Source: CAYVTV01 sp964526475 | GTDB lineage: Bacteria; Bacteroidota; Bacteroidia; Bacteroidales; GCA-2748055 | Assembly: GCA_964526475.1 (NCBI GenBank) | Contig: CAZGKF010000007.1 | Span: 22,078-86,077, forward strand | DNA: 64,000 nt | Direction of reading: 5' to 3' | In this document: piece after piece, positions 1 through 8,334 of the stretch | Layout: every line of letters starts with the position of its first letter | Position numbering within the stretch: position 1 is the stretch's first letter | Program-made: the position numbers and the translations under genes | The notes under the pieces: model-generated | The model's database searches: none | Told to the model about the DNA's origin: nothing | What the model saw: the letters and a program-made list of their open reading frames with translations, nothing else

Positions 1-528
1 GCGAATAGTTCCGGAACAAATAAGCAGAAAACGGATAATACTTTAAAAAGTTTATCGGCTATAGGATTTGTGAATCTGAAATTCAAACCTCTTTCTCTGA
101 AGATGGAAGCAATATATGCTCAAAATGCATTTGATATGGTGATGATTGGGGGTTATGCAATAAAGGAAGTAACTGACACTTTATCTGGTGCCAAAGAATT
201 TTCAAATATAAATACGGCATCGTACTGGGCTGACCTTCAAACTAACGGGGAGAAAATTCAGTTTGGCTTTTTTGGTGGATATACAAAAAATATTGGCTCT
301 TCCGACCTAATTAAAGGAACATTCTATTCGAGAGGTGCAAATATCGATCATGTTTACAGGCTGTCTCCAAGAATTATATTTATTTCCGGAAACCTTCGGA
401 TTGCCATGGAAGGAGAATTTACCTCTGCTGCATACGGGAAGAAAAACGGCGATAATAGGGGAGGTGTCACAAACACCAAACCAATCGCCAATAAAAGAGC
501 TTTGCTGGCATTTATATATAATTTCTGA
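1..528 (+). CDS. C-terminal part of an outer-membrane beta-barrel protein (5' end outside window)
   Basis: The reading frame is open from the first base of the window, so the gene starts upstream and only about 175 C-terminal residues are visible. They alternate polar and hydrophobic positions as membrane beta-strands do, for example around FGFFGGYTKN and RIIFISGNLRIAME. The protein ends in Y-N-F; a terminal phenylalanine is the usual barrel-assembly signal of Gram-negative outer-membrane proteins. It is probably a porin-like or DcaP-like protein, but the visible part is too short to name a substrate. The next gene is on the same strand after 155 bases. The barrel assignment is inference from pattern; I recognise no specific family. 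Confidence 0.6.
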   Translation, partial: ANSSGTNKQKTDNTLKSLSAIGFVNLKFKPLSLKMEAIYAQNAFDMVMIGGYAIKEVTDTLSGAKEFSNINTASYWADLQTNGEKIQFGFFGGYTKNIGSSDLIKGTFYSRGANIDHVYRLSPRIIFISGNLRIAMEGEFTSAAYGKKNGDNRGGVTNTKPIANKRALLAFIYNF

Positions 529-683
529 TAAAGATTTGATTCGCAGCTTATCTCTTTCTGTCTGCATTATCATTATTAAAGACTTTCCTGTCAAAATTTC
601 CATTTTCAATGCTTAGTGGAAGATGAGATGACATACTCTTATCTTTTGAATAGTACAGCATAGTTTTTTTATACATTTACAAT

Positions 684-3545
684 ATGAAAAGATTTTACTT
701 AAATATAATTTTCCCTTCTATTTTATCTATTCTGTTGTTTGTACTTGCCATGTTTTTCTTTGTAATACCTCATTTTCAGCAGAATATAATGAATGGGAAA
801 CGGGAGATGATAAAAGAATTAATTAATTCTGCCTGTAGTATACTGGCTAAATATGAAAATGATGAAAGAAACGGATTAATTTCCCGCGAGGAAGCTCAAA
901 ATACTGCTATATCCAGAATTCAATATTTGCGATACGGTGAGGATAATAAGGATTATTTCTGGATAACTGATATGCATCCCAATATGGTAATGCATCCATA
1001 CCGACCTGAATTAAATGGAACGGATTTAACTGATTTAACCGATCCGCATGGTAAAAAACTTTTCGTGGAATTTGTCAGGACAGTTGAAAAATCGGGACAT
1101 GGATATGTCGATTATATGTGGCAATGGAAAGATGATTCACTTCATATTGTCCCGAAACTTTCATACGTCAGTTTATTTGAACCGTGGGGCTGGGTTATTG
1201 GAACAGGTATATATATAGAGGATGTGAAAAAGGAAATCAGAGCTCTTACAAAAAAAATATTGTGGATATCAATTGGAATTTCTTCGTCAATTGCTTTTCT
1301 TCTACTGATCATTTCCCGCAACAGCCTGAAAATTGAGATGAAAAGGCTTTATGCAGAAAACGAGCTGCAGGAATCAAAAGAAAAATATAAAACACTGGTT
1401 GAAGCTGCAACGGAAGGACTTATAATGCTTATTGACGGAAAAATAAGTTTTTCTAATAATGTAATCACGCAAATGACAGGTTATGAAAATACCGAACTCA
1501 TCGATCGTTCTTTTAATGAATTGATAAGTGGTAATAACAACAATTATGTCATTGAAACATTTTCCGGAAATGTTGTGAGAGAAGGCCAGTTTGAAACCAA
1601 CCTTAAAATAAAGAATGGCGGTTTTATTGAAGTATTGATTACATCATCCAAGGGTGATTTTTTCAATAAAAAGGTCAATATTATTATTGTTAAAGATTTA
1701 ACTGTTGAAAAAGATATTAATTTGTCAAGCATAGATTATCAGAGACTTATCGGCTTATTGGATGTTGGTTTTTTCAGGGCAAGGATGGAATCTAAAGGCA
1801 GTTTTCTTTTTGCAAGTGAAACAACTGTGAGCATATTAGGATATGACAACTTCAATGAATTATCAGAAATGCATATACTGGAAATGCTCACTGATACTGA
1901 TGACAAAAAGAATTTCAGAAAAATACTGGTGGATAACGGGTACTTAAAAAACAAAATCTTAAAAATAATTAAGAAAAACCATGAACCGGCTATTGTCAAA
2001 GTTACTCTTGTTGTTTCGAAAACGGACATACATGATGAACTGGTCTGTGACGGGATCATTATGGATATTACAAAACAGGAAAAGGAAAAAGAAGAATCCA
2101 GGCAACTGATAGCCGAGTTGAAATCATTTACCTTTTTTATTGAACAGCCTTTGAAGAATTATTTAGCTCCTGTTCATGAGATGGATGCAAACTCAACCAT
2201 AGCTCACGTGCTTAAGGAACTTACTATCCGGAAAACTGATAATCTGTTGCTTACAAAAGATGAAAAAGATCATATTGGAATAATTACTAACAGTGATATC
2301 CGGAACCGTGTTCTCTCATTTGATCTGCAGCTGGATAATCCCGCATATCTTATAATGAGTTCACCTTTGATCACAGCAAAAGAATCAGTTTCGATAATTG
2401 ATGCTATATTACTATGCGAAGAAAATAAAATAAATCACCTGGTTGTAAAAAATGAACCGGGCAATATCTCCGGAATATTCAGGATGAATGATATATTAAA
2501 AGAATTCAGAAATTCACTCTTGTTTTTTATCGAAAAGGTAGGAAAAGCGGAAACAGATGATGAGTTAAAAAATCATTACAGCCAACTGCAAATATATATT
2601 AAATCCCTCATAAAGAGCGGATTGTCAGTTAAATATATTACTAATATTACCTCGTCTTTTTCTGATGCAGTAATAAGAAAAGTTATAGATATCATAATCA
2701 GTAAAATAGGGCCACCACCTGTCGGTTTTTCTTTTATTTGTATGGGTAGTGAAGGGAGAAAAGAAGAAACACTGCTTACTGACCAGGATAATGCAATTAT
2801 TTATGATGACGTGCCTGTTGAAGAAGCAGACCCGGTTAATGATTATTTTCAGAAATTGGGATATTTGGTTTGCCAATCATTGGATTATATTGGCTATTCT
2901 TTTTGCAAAGGTAATATTATGGCTAAAAATCCGGAATGGTGTAAACCCTTAAAAAACTGGGAGAAATATTTTACTGAGTGGATAACTAATCCTGAACCTC
3001 AGAATCTGCTTGATGCCAGTATATTTTTTGATTTCAGGAATGTTTATGGGGATGAGAAACTACCCGGTCGGCTCAGAACTACAATTAATGCTCTTAGTAA
3101 GCGAAACCCCCTGTTTTTATATCATATGGCGTCGAATACATGCAATGTGAAATCCCAAAGTCTTTCTTCAGGAAATTTCTTACCGGATAAAACTGCAGAT
3201 ATGGTTGATCTGAAAAATGCTGTTAGTATTATCGTCATGTTTGCAAGAACCTATTCTCTTAAAGCTGATATTCAGCATACAAATACTGTTGACAGATTGA
3301 ATTCGCTTAAGGAAAAAGAAGTCGTTAGTGCTGATACTATTGATGAAATAGTTTTTGCCTGGGAATACCTGATGAAGTTACGATTCAGAAAGCAGTTGGA
3401 ACTATCTGACAGCAACCTTCCTTTATCTAATACGCTGAATGTCAAAAGTCTGATAGAAATGGAGGGGGCTCTGTTAAAGAAAGTATTGTCGCAATTATCT
3501 GTTTTTCAAAGCAGGATCAGCATTGATTTCCGAATTTCACCATGA
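684..3545 (+). CDS. Membrane Cache-PAS-PAS-CBS-CBS-DUF294 nucleotidyltransferase sensor
   Basis: A 953-residue signalling protein. In order: membrane helix about 8-30; extracytoplasmic single Cache domain about 35-185 (D-Y-F-W-I-T-D near 90-96, P-W-G-W-V-I-G-T-G-I near 167-176); second helix about 192-210; two PAS-like domains about 232-340 and 352-465; a CBS pair about 485-610; then a GlnD-like nucleotidyltransferase domain with motif GSEGRKEETLLTDQD (688-702) and a helical DUF294 C-terminal domain. The G-S and D-x-D residues expected for nucleotidyl transfer and metal binding are present. CBS-DUF294 proteins are usually soluble or carry a cyclic-nucleotide domain; a membrane Cache sensor with PAS domains at this position is unusual. 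The protein being modified is unknown. Its 3' end converges on the next gene with a 13-base gap. Confidence 0.85.
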   Translation: MKRFYLNIIFPSILSILLFVLAMFFFVIPHFQQNIMNGKREMIKELINSACSILAKYENDERNGLISREEAQNTAISRIQYLRYGEDNKDYFWITDMHPNMVMHPYRPELNGTDLTDLTDPHGKKLFVEFVRTVEKSGHGYVDYMWQWKDDSLHIVPKLSYVSLFEPWGWVIGTGIYIEDVKKEIRALTKKILWISIGISSSIAFLLLIISRNSLKIEMKRLYAENELQESKEKYKTLVEAATEGLIMLIDGKISFSNNVITQMTGYENTELIDRSFNELISGNNNNYVIETFSGNVVREGQFETNLKIKNGGFIEVLITSSKGDFFNKKVNIIIVKDLTVEKDINLSSIDYQRLIGLLDVGFFRARMESKGSFLFASETTVSILGYDNFNELSEMHILEMLTDTDDKKNFRKILVDNGYLKNKILKIIKKNHEPAIVKVTLVVSKTDIHDELVCDGIIMDITKQEKEKEESRQLIAELKSFTFFIEQPLKNYLAPVHEMDANSTIAHVLKELTIRKTDNLLLTKDEKDHIGIITNSDIRNRVLSFDLQLDNPAYLIMSSPLITAKESVSIIDAILLCEENKINHLVVKNEPGNISGIFRMNDILKEFRNSLLFFIEKVGKAETDDELKNHYSQLQIYIKSLIKSGLSVKYITNITSSFSDAVIRKVIDIIISKIGPPPVGFSFICMGSEGRKEETLLTDQDNAIIYDDVPVEEADPVNDYFQKLGYLVCQSLDYIGYSFCKGNIMAKNPEWCKPLKNWEKYFTEWITNPEPQNLLDASIFFDFRNVYGDEKLPGRLRTTINALSKRNPLFLYHMASNTCNVKSQSLSSGNFLPDKTADMVDLKNAVSIIVMFARTYSLKADIQHTNTVDRLNSLKEKEVVSADTIDEIVFAWEYLMKLRFRKQLELSDSNLPLSNTLNVKSLIEMEGALLKKVLSQLSVFQSRISIDFRISP

Positions 3546-3558
3546 GTATGCCCCATAA

Positions 3559-4314
3559 TTATATTGAAAAATAGGCATTTTCTTTAAATGTGACATGTTC
3601 ATTTAAATGAACATACCCCAGTTGATTTGTCAGTAAAATAGTATCTCCTATGTATATGGGTTTTTGATTAAAATGACTATGCCCGTATATCCAGAAATTT
3701 ACATGGCTGGTACCGACAAAACTGGTGAGATCAACACAGAAGGCTTCATTGATAGGGCTATTATTATGCAATTCTGAATTACACAGGTAAGATGGTAAAT
3801 GATGAGTTACCATTACAGTTTTAGGAATTTTTTTAACAAGGGAGTTTTCAATAAACTTATAACTTTCTGTATGTAATTCATTGAAATCTGCTGCTTTTAA
3901 CCTTCTGTTATTTTTTGTAATACAGGAAAAATCAGAAACCCTGCTTTCGATGATCCTTTCATTATGATGGCTTATACTTGTCCATAGAGTGCTGAAAATA
4001 AAACGTATATTTTCATAATTTAATTCGATGTTATTAACAATGTGTAAATTGCTTCTTAGCTTTAGTGTAAATGATGAATTAAATTCTGTAAGATCTTTAT
4101 GATAGAATTCATGATTACCAGGAATCCAGAATACCTGTTTGAAATTATCAGCAATAAAACTGAAAAAGGAATTATTTAAATATTCATCGTGCAAAGGAAC
4201 TATATCTCCTGCCATAATTAAAATATCACCGCAAACAGGGAGAGGTTTGCCTATAATATATTTTTGGTTCTGATTAAACTCAAGATGCAGATCGGAGCAA
4301 TACTGAATTTTCAT
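3559..4314 (-). CDS. Calcineurin-like metallophosphoesterase
   Basis: A 251-residue cytoplasmic phosphoesterase. All family metal-site blocks are visible in order: S-D-L-H-L-E (near residue 7), A-G-D-I, G-N-H-E-F-Y, V-T-H-H-L-P and Y-G-H-S-H-F. There is no signal peptide. The substrate cannot be told from sequence; relatives act on phosphomonoesters, phosphodiesters or nucleotides. It follows the mutarotase-like gene on the same strand with a 39-base gap and may be cotranscribed. It converges with the nucleotidyltransferase sensor gene. Confidence 0.85.
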   Translation of the reverse strand: MKIQYCSDLHLEFNQNQKYIIGKPLPVCGDILIMAGDIVPLHDEYLNNSFFSFIADNFKQVFWIPGNHEFYHKDLTEFNSSFTLKLRSNLHIVNNIELNYENIRFIFSTLWTSISHHNERIIESRVSDFSCITKNNRRLKAADFNELHTESYKFIENSLVKKIPKTVMVTHHLPSYLCNSELHNNSPINEAFCVDLTSFVGTSHVNFWIYGHSHFNQKPIYIGDTILLTNQLGYVHLNEHVTFKENAYFSI

Positions 4315-4353
4315 TATAGAGTGAAATATATTCGCACAACGAGCTTTATTAGA

Positions 4354-5334
4354 TTATTGCTTGAATAACTTATATGTTGAATTCCATTTTTTCTCTTCCC
4401 CGGGAGCAACTTTAAGGTAGATAAAAGTTTCAGGGCATAAAGTATTTCTTGCAGCCCAAAAAACCAATTTATAAAGTGGCTGATCTCCCTGAACTGAAAT
4501 GCCTGCTCCGGTTTTTTTATTAATGATTTCAATATGATTATGTGAAGCTTCCGTTCCAAAACCTTTAAGAGCAAGCCATACATTCTGATTATTATTAATT
4601 TCATGGAGGAATACAAGTTCATTGTTTTTTAATAATAGCAGGTCATGAGTTCTGTTATGTTCAGTTTCATCCATGCTGACTAAAAATGGAAATTTAATAC
4701 TAAAATCCGGCCCTGTCTGACAGTTATCGATAACAAAAAAATTGTGATTGAACTGATCTGTTTCAATCGTTTTGTTACCTGTGTTTTTCAGGGAATATTT
4801 TATTAGAAATCCTGGCATTTCATCAGAAAGTTCAATTCTTTTCCTGTAAATATAGCCCCATCCGGTTTCTCTTTTTATCTCATGACAAAATTCTATCCAA
4901 TCCACACCTTTTTCAATAGTCCATTTTCCATTATCAATAATATTATAAACTGCAAACCGCTGATAATTGTCTTCCTTGGGTTTCTCCAATGCTCCAACTC
5001 CAATCCTAATAAATTCACCTCCGGGTTCAGCCTCTTCATATCCTAATCCAGGTGCAATATATCCGTCAACAGGTCCGGTAATAATACTCCTGGCATTTGG
5101 ATCAGATGAATGGCCCCATTGTCCAAAATACTGATGTCCCTTGTATTCGAGACTATATACTACACCTGACCAGTCGAACCGGGTTTCACGATAATAACCA
5201 TTTTTATTGTCAGGCAGATAAAGCTTCATTTTAACCAAATGATTGGATATTTCAGCAGTTGGATAATTCTGACCGTATGAAGAAAAGCAGACTAATGATA
5301 AAATGTAAACAGGTAATAATTTATATGAATACAT
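4354..5334 (-). CDS. Secreted galactose-mutarotase-like fold protein
   Basis: A 326-residue protein with an N-terminal signal peptide (hydrophobic stretch about 5-20, cleavage probably after S-S-Y-G), so periplasmic or outer-membrane associated. The body resembles the galactose mutarotase-like (aldose 1-epimerase superfamily) beta-sandwich: an early Y-R-E-T-R-F-D-W-S-G block, E-P-G-G-E-F-I-R-I-G-V-G-A-L, and a later D-Q-F-N-H-N-F-F block where the catalytic region of mutarotases lies. Catalysis is not certain. The protein may instead bind or process an exported sugar or a polysaccharide product. It lies 127 bases downstream of the 2-hydroxyacid dehydrogenase gene on the same strand. Confidence 0.6.
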   Translation of the reverse strand: MYSYKLLPVYILSLVCFSSYGQNYPTAEISNHLVKMKLYLPDNKNGYYRETRFDWSGVVYSLEYKGHQYFGQWGHSSDPNARSIITGPVDGYIAPGLGYEEAEPGGEFIRIGVGALEKPKEDNYQRFAVYNIIDNGKWTIEKGVDWIEFCHEIKRETGWGYIYRKRIELSDEMPGFLIKYSLKNTGNKTIETDQFNHNFFVIDNCQTGPDFSIKFPFLVSMDETEHNRTHDLLLLKNNELVFLHEINNNQNVWLALKGFGTEASHNHIEIINKKTGAGISVQGDQPLYKLVFWAARNTLCPETFIYLKVAPGEEKKWNSTYKLFKQ

Positions 5335-5461
5335 ATTTTCTAAAATTTAATTGTAAAATTTTCGTGCTTATAATAAAAGGTAAAAATATGTTATTGTTTT
5401 CTTTTTGACAAAGAAGTGTTCATGTAAATCGAATCCGGGAAATGATTACCGTAGATGTAAT

Positions 5462-6472
5462 TCAGATTCGGTTAGTTTCAGGATTTACTATATGAGGGCA
5501 CCTTTTATTTTTATAAAACTCAATAATATTCAAAGCTGCTAATCTTGCCATTTCTTCTCTTGTTTCCATTGTGCCTGAACCAATATGCGGCAAAACAGTT
5601 ACATTTTCCATTTCCAGTAAAGGATTATCAGGATGCATAGGTTCAGGATTTGTTACATCAAGACCTGCTCCCCAAATCGTTCCGGTTTTTAATGCTTCAA
5701 TCAAATCGTTCTCATTATGTACTAATCCACGTGATGTATTAATAAATATTGCATTTTTCTTCATCCGGCTGAATGCTGTCTTATTGAAAATGCCTTTAGT
5801 TTCTGAATTCAATGAACAATGCACAGAGATTACATCACTTTCATTTAACAAACTAATGAAATCTACATATCTCGCATCTACTAACTGCTCTGCTTCCGGA
5901 TTAGATTTTCGGTTATGATATATAATTCTCATATTATAAGCACCTTTACACCTTCTGGCCATTTCCAGACCGATTCTTCCAAGTCCATAAATTCCAAGCG
6001 TTTTATTTTTCAGTTCGATTCCAAGATTTGCTTTTGGTTTGAAATAGTCCCAATGACCTTTGAGTATTTTCTTGTGATGATACATCATTTTTCTTGAGGT
6101 TGCGATCATCAGTCCGAAAGCTATATCAGCAGTAGCATCATTCAGGACATTTGGGGTAAAACCTACGGGAATTCCTAATCTTGTTGCCTCTGTAATATCT
6201 ATGTTGTCATATCCAACAGCATATAATGAAATTATCTCCAGGTGAGAACAGGCAGCTAAAAATTTCCTGTCAATTTTTTCAGTCGAAGAGCAAAATAATG
6301 CATTATGGATTTTTGCTTCTTTAATTAACTCCTCCTGCGTCATTGGCATGTCTTTATTCCATGTTTTCACATCAAATCCTGCGTCTCTTAATAATTCTGT
6401 TGCTATTTCAGGAAACAATCTTGCAACTAAAATCTTTTTATTTTTTAAATCTCTCATAATTTTATATTTCAC
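5462..6472 (-). CDS. D-isomer-specific 2-hydroxyacid dehydrogenase (glyoxylate/hydroxypyruvate reductase-like)
   Basis: A 336-residue NAD(P)-dependent dehydrogenase expected to reduce a 2-keto acid such as glyoxylate or hydroxypyruvate, or to run the reverse reaction. It has the nucleotide motif G-I-Y-G-L-G-R-I-G in mid-protein, the catalytic-arginine block N-T-S-R-G-L-V-H-N-E, the glutamate region N-P-E-P-M and the catalytic-histidine block L-P-H-I-G-S-G-T. The start at 6472 overlaps the upstream creatininase gene by 11 bases; a second ATG at 6457 would remove the overlap. Cotranscription with the creatininase suggests a shared catabolic route, but the substrate is unknown. This is not the window's phosphoglycerate dehydrogenase, which is serA. 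Confidence 0.85.
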   Translation of the reverse strand: MKYKIMRDLKNKKILVARLFPEIATELLRDAGFDVKTWNKDMPMTQEELIKEAKIHNALFCSSTEKIDRKFLAACSHLEIISLYAVGYDNIDITEATRLGIPVGFTPNVLNDATADIAFGLMIATSRKMMYHHKKILKGHWDYFKPKANLGIELKNKTLGIYGLGRIGLEMARRCKGAYNMRIIYHNRKSNPEAEQLVDARYVDFISLLNESDVISVHCSLNSETKGIFNKTAFSRMKKNAIFINTSRGLVHNENDLIEALKTGTIWGAGLDVTNPEPMHPDNPLLEMENVTVLPHIGSGTMETREEMARLAALNIIEFYKNKRCPHIVNPETNRI

Positions 6473-7202
6473 ATAATTCGCATAACAGGTTACTAATTTT
6501 CATTGTCAGATCATGAAAATATTTTTCGCCTTTAATCTTAGTTGCAAGTCTTGGGTTTCCTATACCGGTATCTTTAGTTATTTGTGACCATTTACGTTCA
6601 GTCCAGGCCCATTCTTCAGAAAATGCTTTGATTTTATTCTTTTTTTCTTTCCCTTCCCCCCATTTATCTTTTGGTAAAACCAAATCTGGCCGAAGATATA
6701 ACATTAAGCTGGTTTCCATTTCATCAGCATGGTCTCCGGGGTTTTCAAAATATTCCATCTTGTTTAACGCCTGGTACCAGTTTGCGATGGCAATAAACAT
6801 CTCCGGATATTTAAGTCCAAGTTCTCTAACAATAGCTTTCATATCATTCCCTCCATGACCGTTAAATATCAATAATTTCCGGACACCCTGATGGTTTAGA
6901 ACATCAAGGATATCTGACAGGATTGCTGATTGAGTGCTGGGATTTACATTTATATCAAGGTAAATATCCCTTTGTCCGGTATTTACTCCATACGGGATGG
7001 TTGGTAAAACAATAATTTCTGCTCCTTTTTCCCATGCCAAACGGGCTGATTCAACTGCAATTAACTCAACCTGAATATTATCCGTTGAATAAGGTAAGTG
7101 ATAATTATGGGCTTCAGTGGCTCCCCAGGGTAGAATTGCCAGTTTGAATTTTGTGTCTTTCAGAACATCCCAATTTGTTTCTGCTAAAATATAATTTCTC
7201 AT
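6462..7202 (-). CDS. Creatininase-family amidohydrolase
   Basis: A 246-residue cytoplasmic protein of the creatininase family. Visible metal-site elements are W-G-A-T-E-A-H near residue 27, an aspartate in Y-S-T-D, N-G-H-G-G-N near residue 115, and D-H-A-D-E-M-E-T-S. The family includes creatinine amidohydrolase, FAPy deformylase and the mycofactocin peptidase MftE. Nothing here points to creatinine or mycofactocin, since no radical SAM or precursor peptide gene is adjacent. It is the first gene of an apparent operon, and the 2-hydroxyacid dehydrogenase overlaps its 3' end. Family membership is firm; the reaction is unassigned. Confidence 0.85.
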   Translation of the reverse strand: MRNYILAETNWDVLKDTKFKLAILPWGATEAHNYHLPYSTDNIQVELIAVESARLAWEKGAEIIVLPTIPYGVNTGQRDIYLDINVNPSTQSAILSDILDVLNHQGVRKLLIFNGHGGNDMKAIVRELGLKYPEMFIAIANWYQALNKMEYFENPGDHADEMETSLMLYLRPDLVLPKDKWGEGKEKKNKIKAFSEEWAWTERKWSQITKDTGIGNPRLATKIKGEKYFHDLTMKISNLLCELCEI

Positions 7203-7310
7203 TTTAATAATATGGTTATCTGTATTAATTACAGTAAAATTAATATAAAATGGTAATTAGAGTTTGCGGTCTTTTGTAAAAGCTGACTTTGGCTTTAAAA
7301 ATAGCAGGTA

Positions 7311-8132
7311 TTACCTTTCGCTTCTGCTGGCTTCGTTTTTACTTTTTTTTTCAACAAGCTGGACACCTGCGGAACTTTTTTTATTAAAATGAAGGTCATC
7401 AAAAAATAATATGTTCCATTTTCCATCAAAACTTTCTACTAATGCACTTAGTGACTCAACCCAGTCACCTGAATTCAGATAAATTAAATTTTCATCCTGA
7501 ATAATAGCAGGATGATGGATATGTCCACATATTACTCCTTCACAACCGCGGGAAAGAGCCAGTTTTTTTATTGCATCTTCAAATCCGGAAATATAAGAAA
7601 CTGCTTTTTTAACTTTGCGTTTAATTATTTTGGAGATGGAGTAATATGATTTTCCCTGTTTTAGCCTTCGGTTGTTATAGATTTTATTTATCCAGAGTAG
7701 AAAAGTATATCCTATGTCACCCATTTTAGCAAGCCATCTCATATTTGTTGTTATATGATCGAAAATATCACCATGGATCACCAAGTATTTTTTATTATTA
7801 CTATAATGATAGTATTCTCTGACAATGGATAATTTTTTAAAAGAATATGGAAGTATTTTATCAAGAAAGTCATCATGGTTTCCCCTTACATAAATTACCT
7901 GAGTCTTTTGTTTATCAATTACTTTGATTAATAATTTTAAGATATCTGTATGTTGTTTTTCCCATTTGCCTGATTTTTTTAATCGCCACCCGTCAATAAT
8001 ATCACCATTAAGAATCAATTTATCAGAAGTATATTTCTTCAGAAATTTTGATAGTTCTTTAGTTTTAGAACTTTTTGTGCCAAGATGGACATCAGAAATG
8101 ACTATCGTTTTAAAATGTAAACCTTTCTTCAT
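7311..8132 (-). CDS. LpxH-like UDP-2,3-diacylglucosamine diphosphatase-family phosphoesterase
   Basis: A 273-residue calcineurin-like phosphoesterase of the LpxH/LpxH2 type. Metal-site blocks are I-S-D-V-H-L-G, N-G-D-I-I-D-G-W, V-R-G-N-H-D-D-F, V-I-H-G-D-I-F-D, I-C-G-H-I-H-H-P and Y-L-N-S-G-D-W-V-E. Several of these, notably the G-D-W-V-E block, are typical of enzymes hydrolysing UDP-2,3-diacylglucosamine in lipid A synthesis. Bacteroidota often carry more than one such paralogue, so lipid A synthesis is likely but not proven. A TATATTTG element lies upstream on the same strand. Confidence 0.75.
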   Translation of the reverse strand: MKKGLHFKTIVISDVHLGTKSSKTKELSKFLKKYTSDKLILNGDIIDGWRLKKSGKWEKQHTDILKLLIKVIDKQKTQVIYVRGNHDDFLDKILPYSFKKLSIVREYYHYSNNKKYLVIHGDIFDHITTNMRWLAKMGDIGYTFLLWINKIYNNRRLKQGKSYYSISKIIKRKVKKAVSYISGFEDAIKKLALSRGCEGVICGHIHHPAIIQDENLIYLNSGDWVESLSALVESFDGKWNILFFDDLHFNKKSSAGVQLVEKKSKNEASRSER

Positions 8133-8186
8133 ATATATCTCTCAATGAACTCAAGGCCAAAATGAGCCAATAAGATTCAGAACGGA

Positions 8187-8194
8187 CAAATATA
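8187..8194 (-). promoter_or_regulatory. Candidate -7 element for the LpxH-like gene
   Basis: Read on the minus strand this is TATATTTG, matching the Bacteroidota -7 consensus TAnnTTTG. It lies about 55 bases before the ATG at 8132. I see no clear TTTG -33 box at the expected 19-20 base spacing. Confidence 0.35.
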
Positions 8195-8334
8195 TATACA
8201 TGAATCTGAAAACAGATAAATGAATTATATATTTAAGAATAAATTAATGTTTGGTTCACAATTCTTCTTTATTAGTTGTCATTTTCATTTGTGGGGTATA
8301 ACCATTATTGTCTGTTACCAGAATAAAAATCCTG

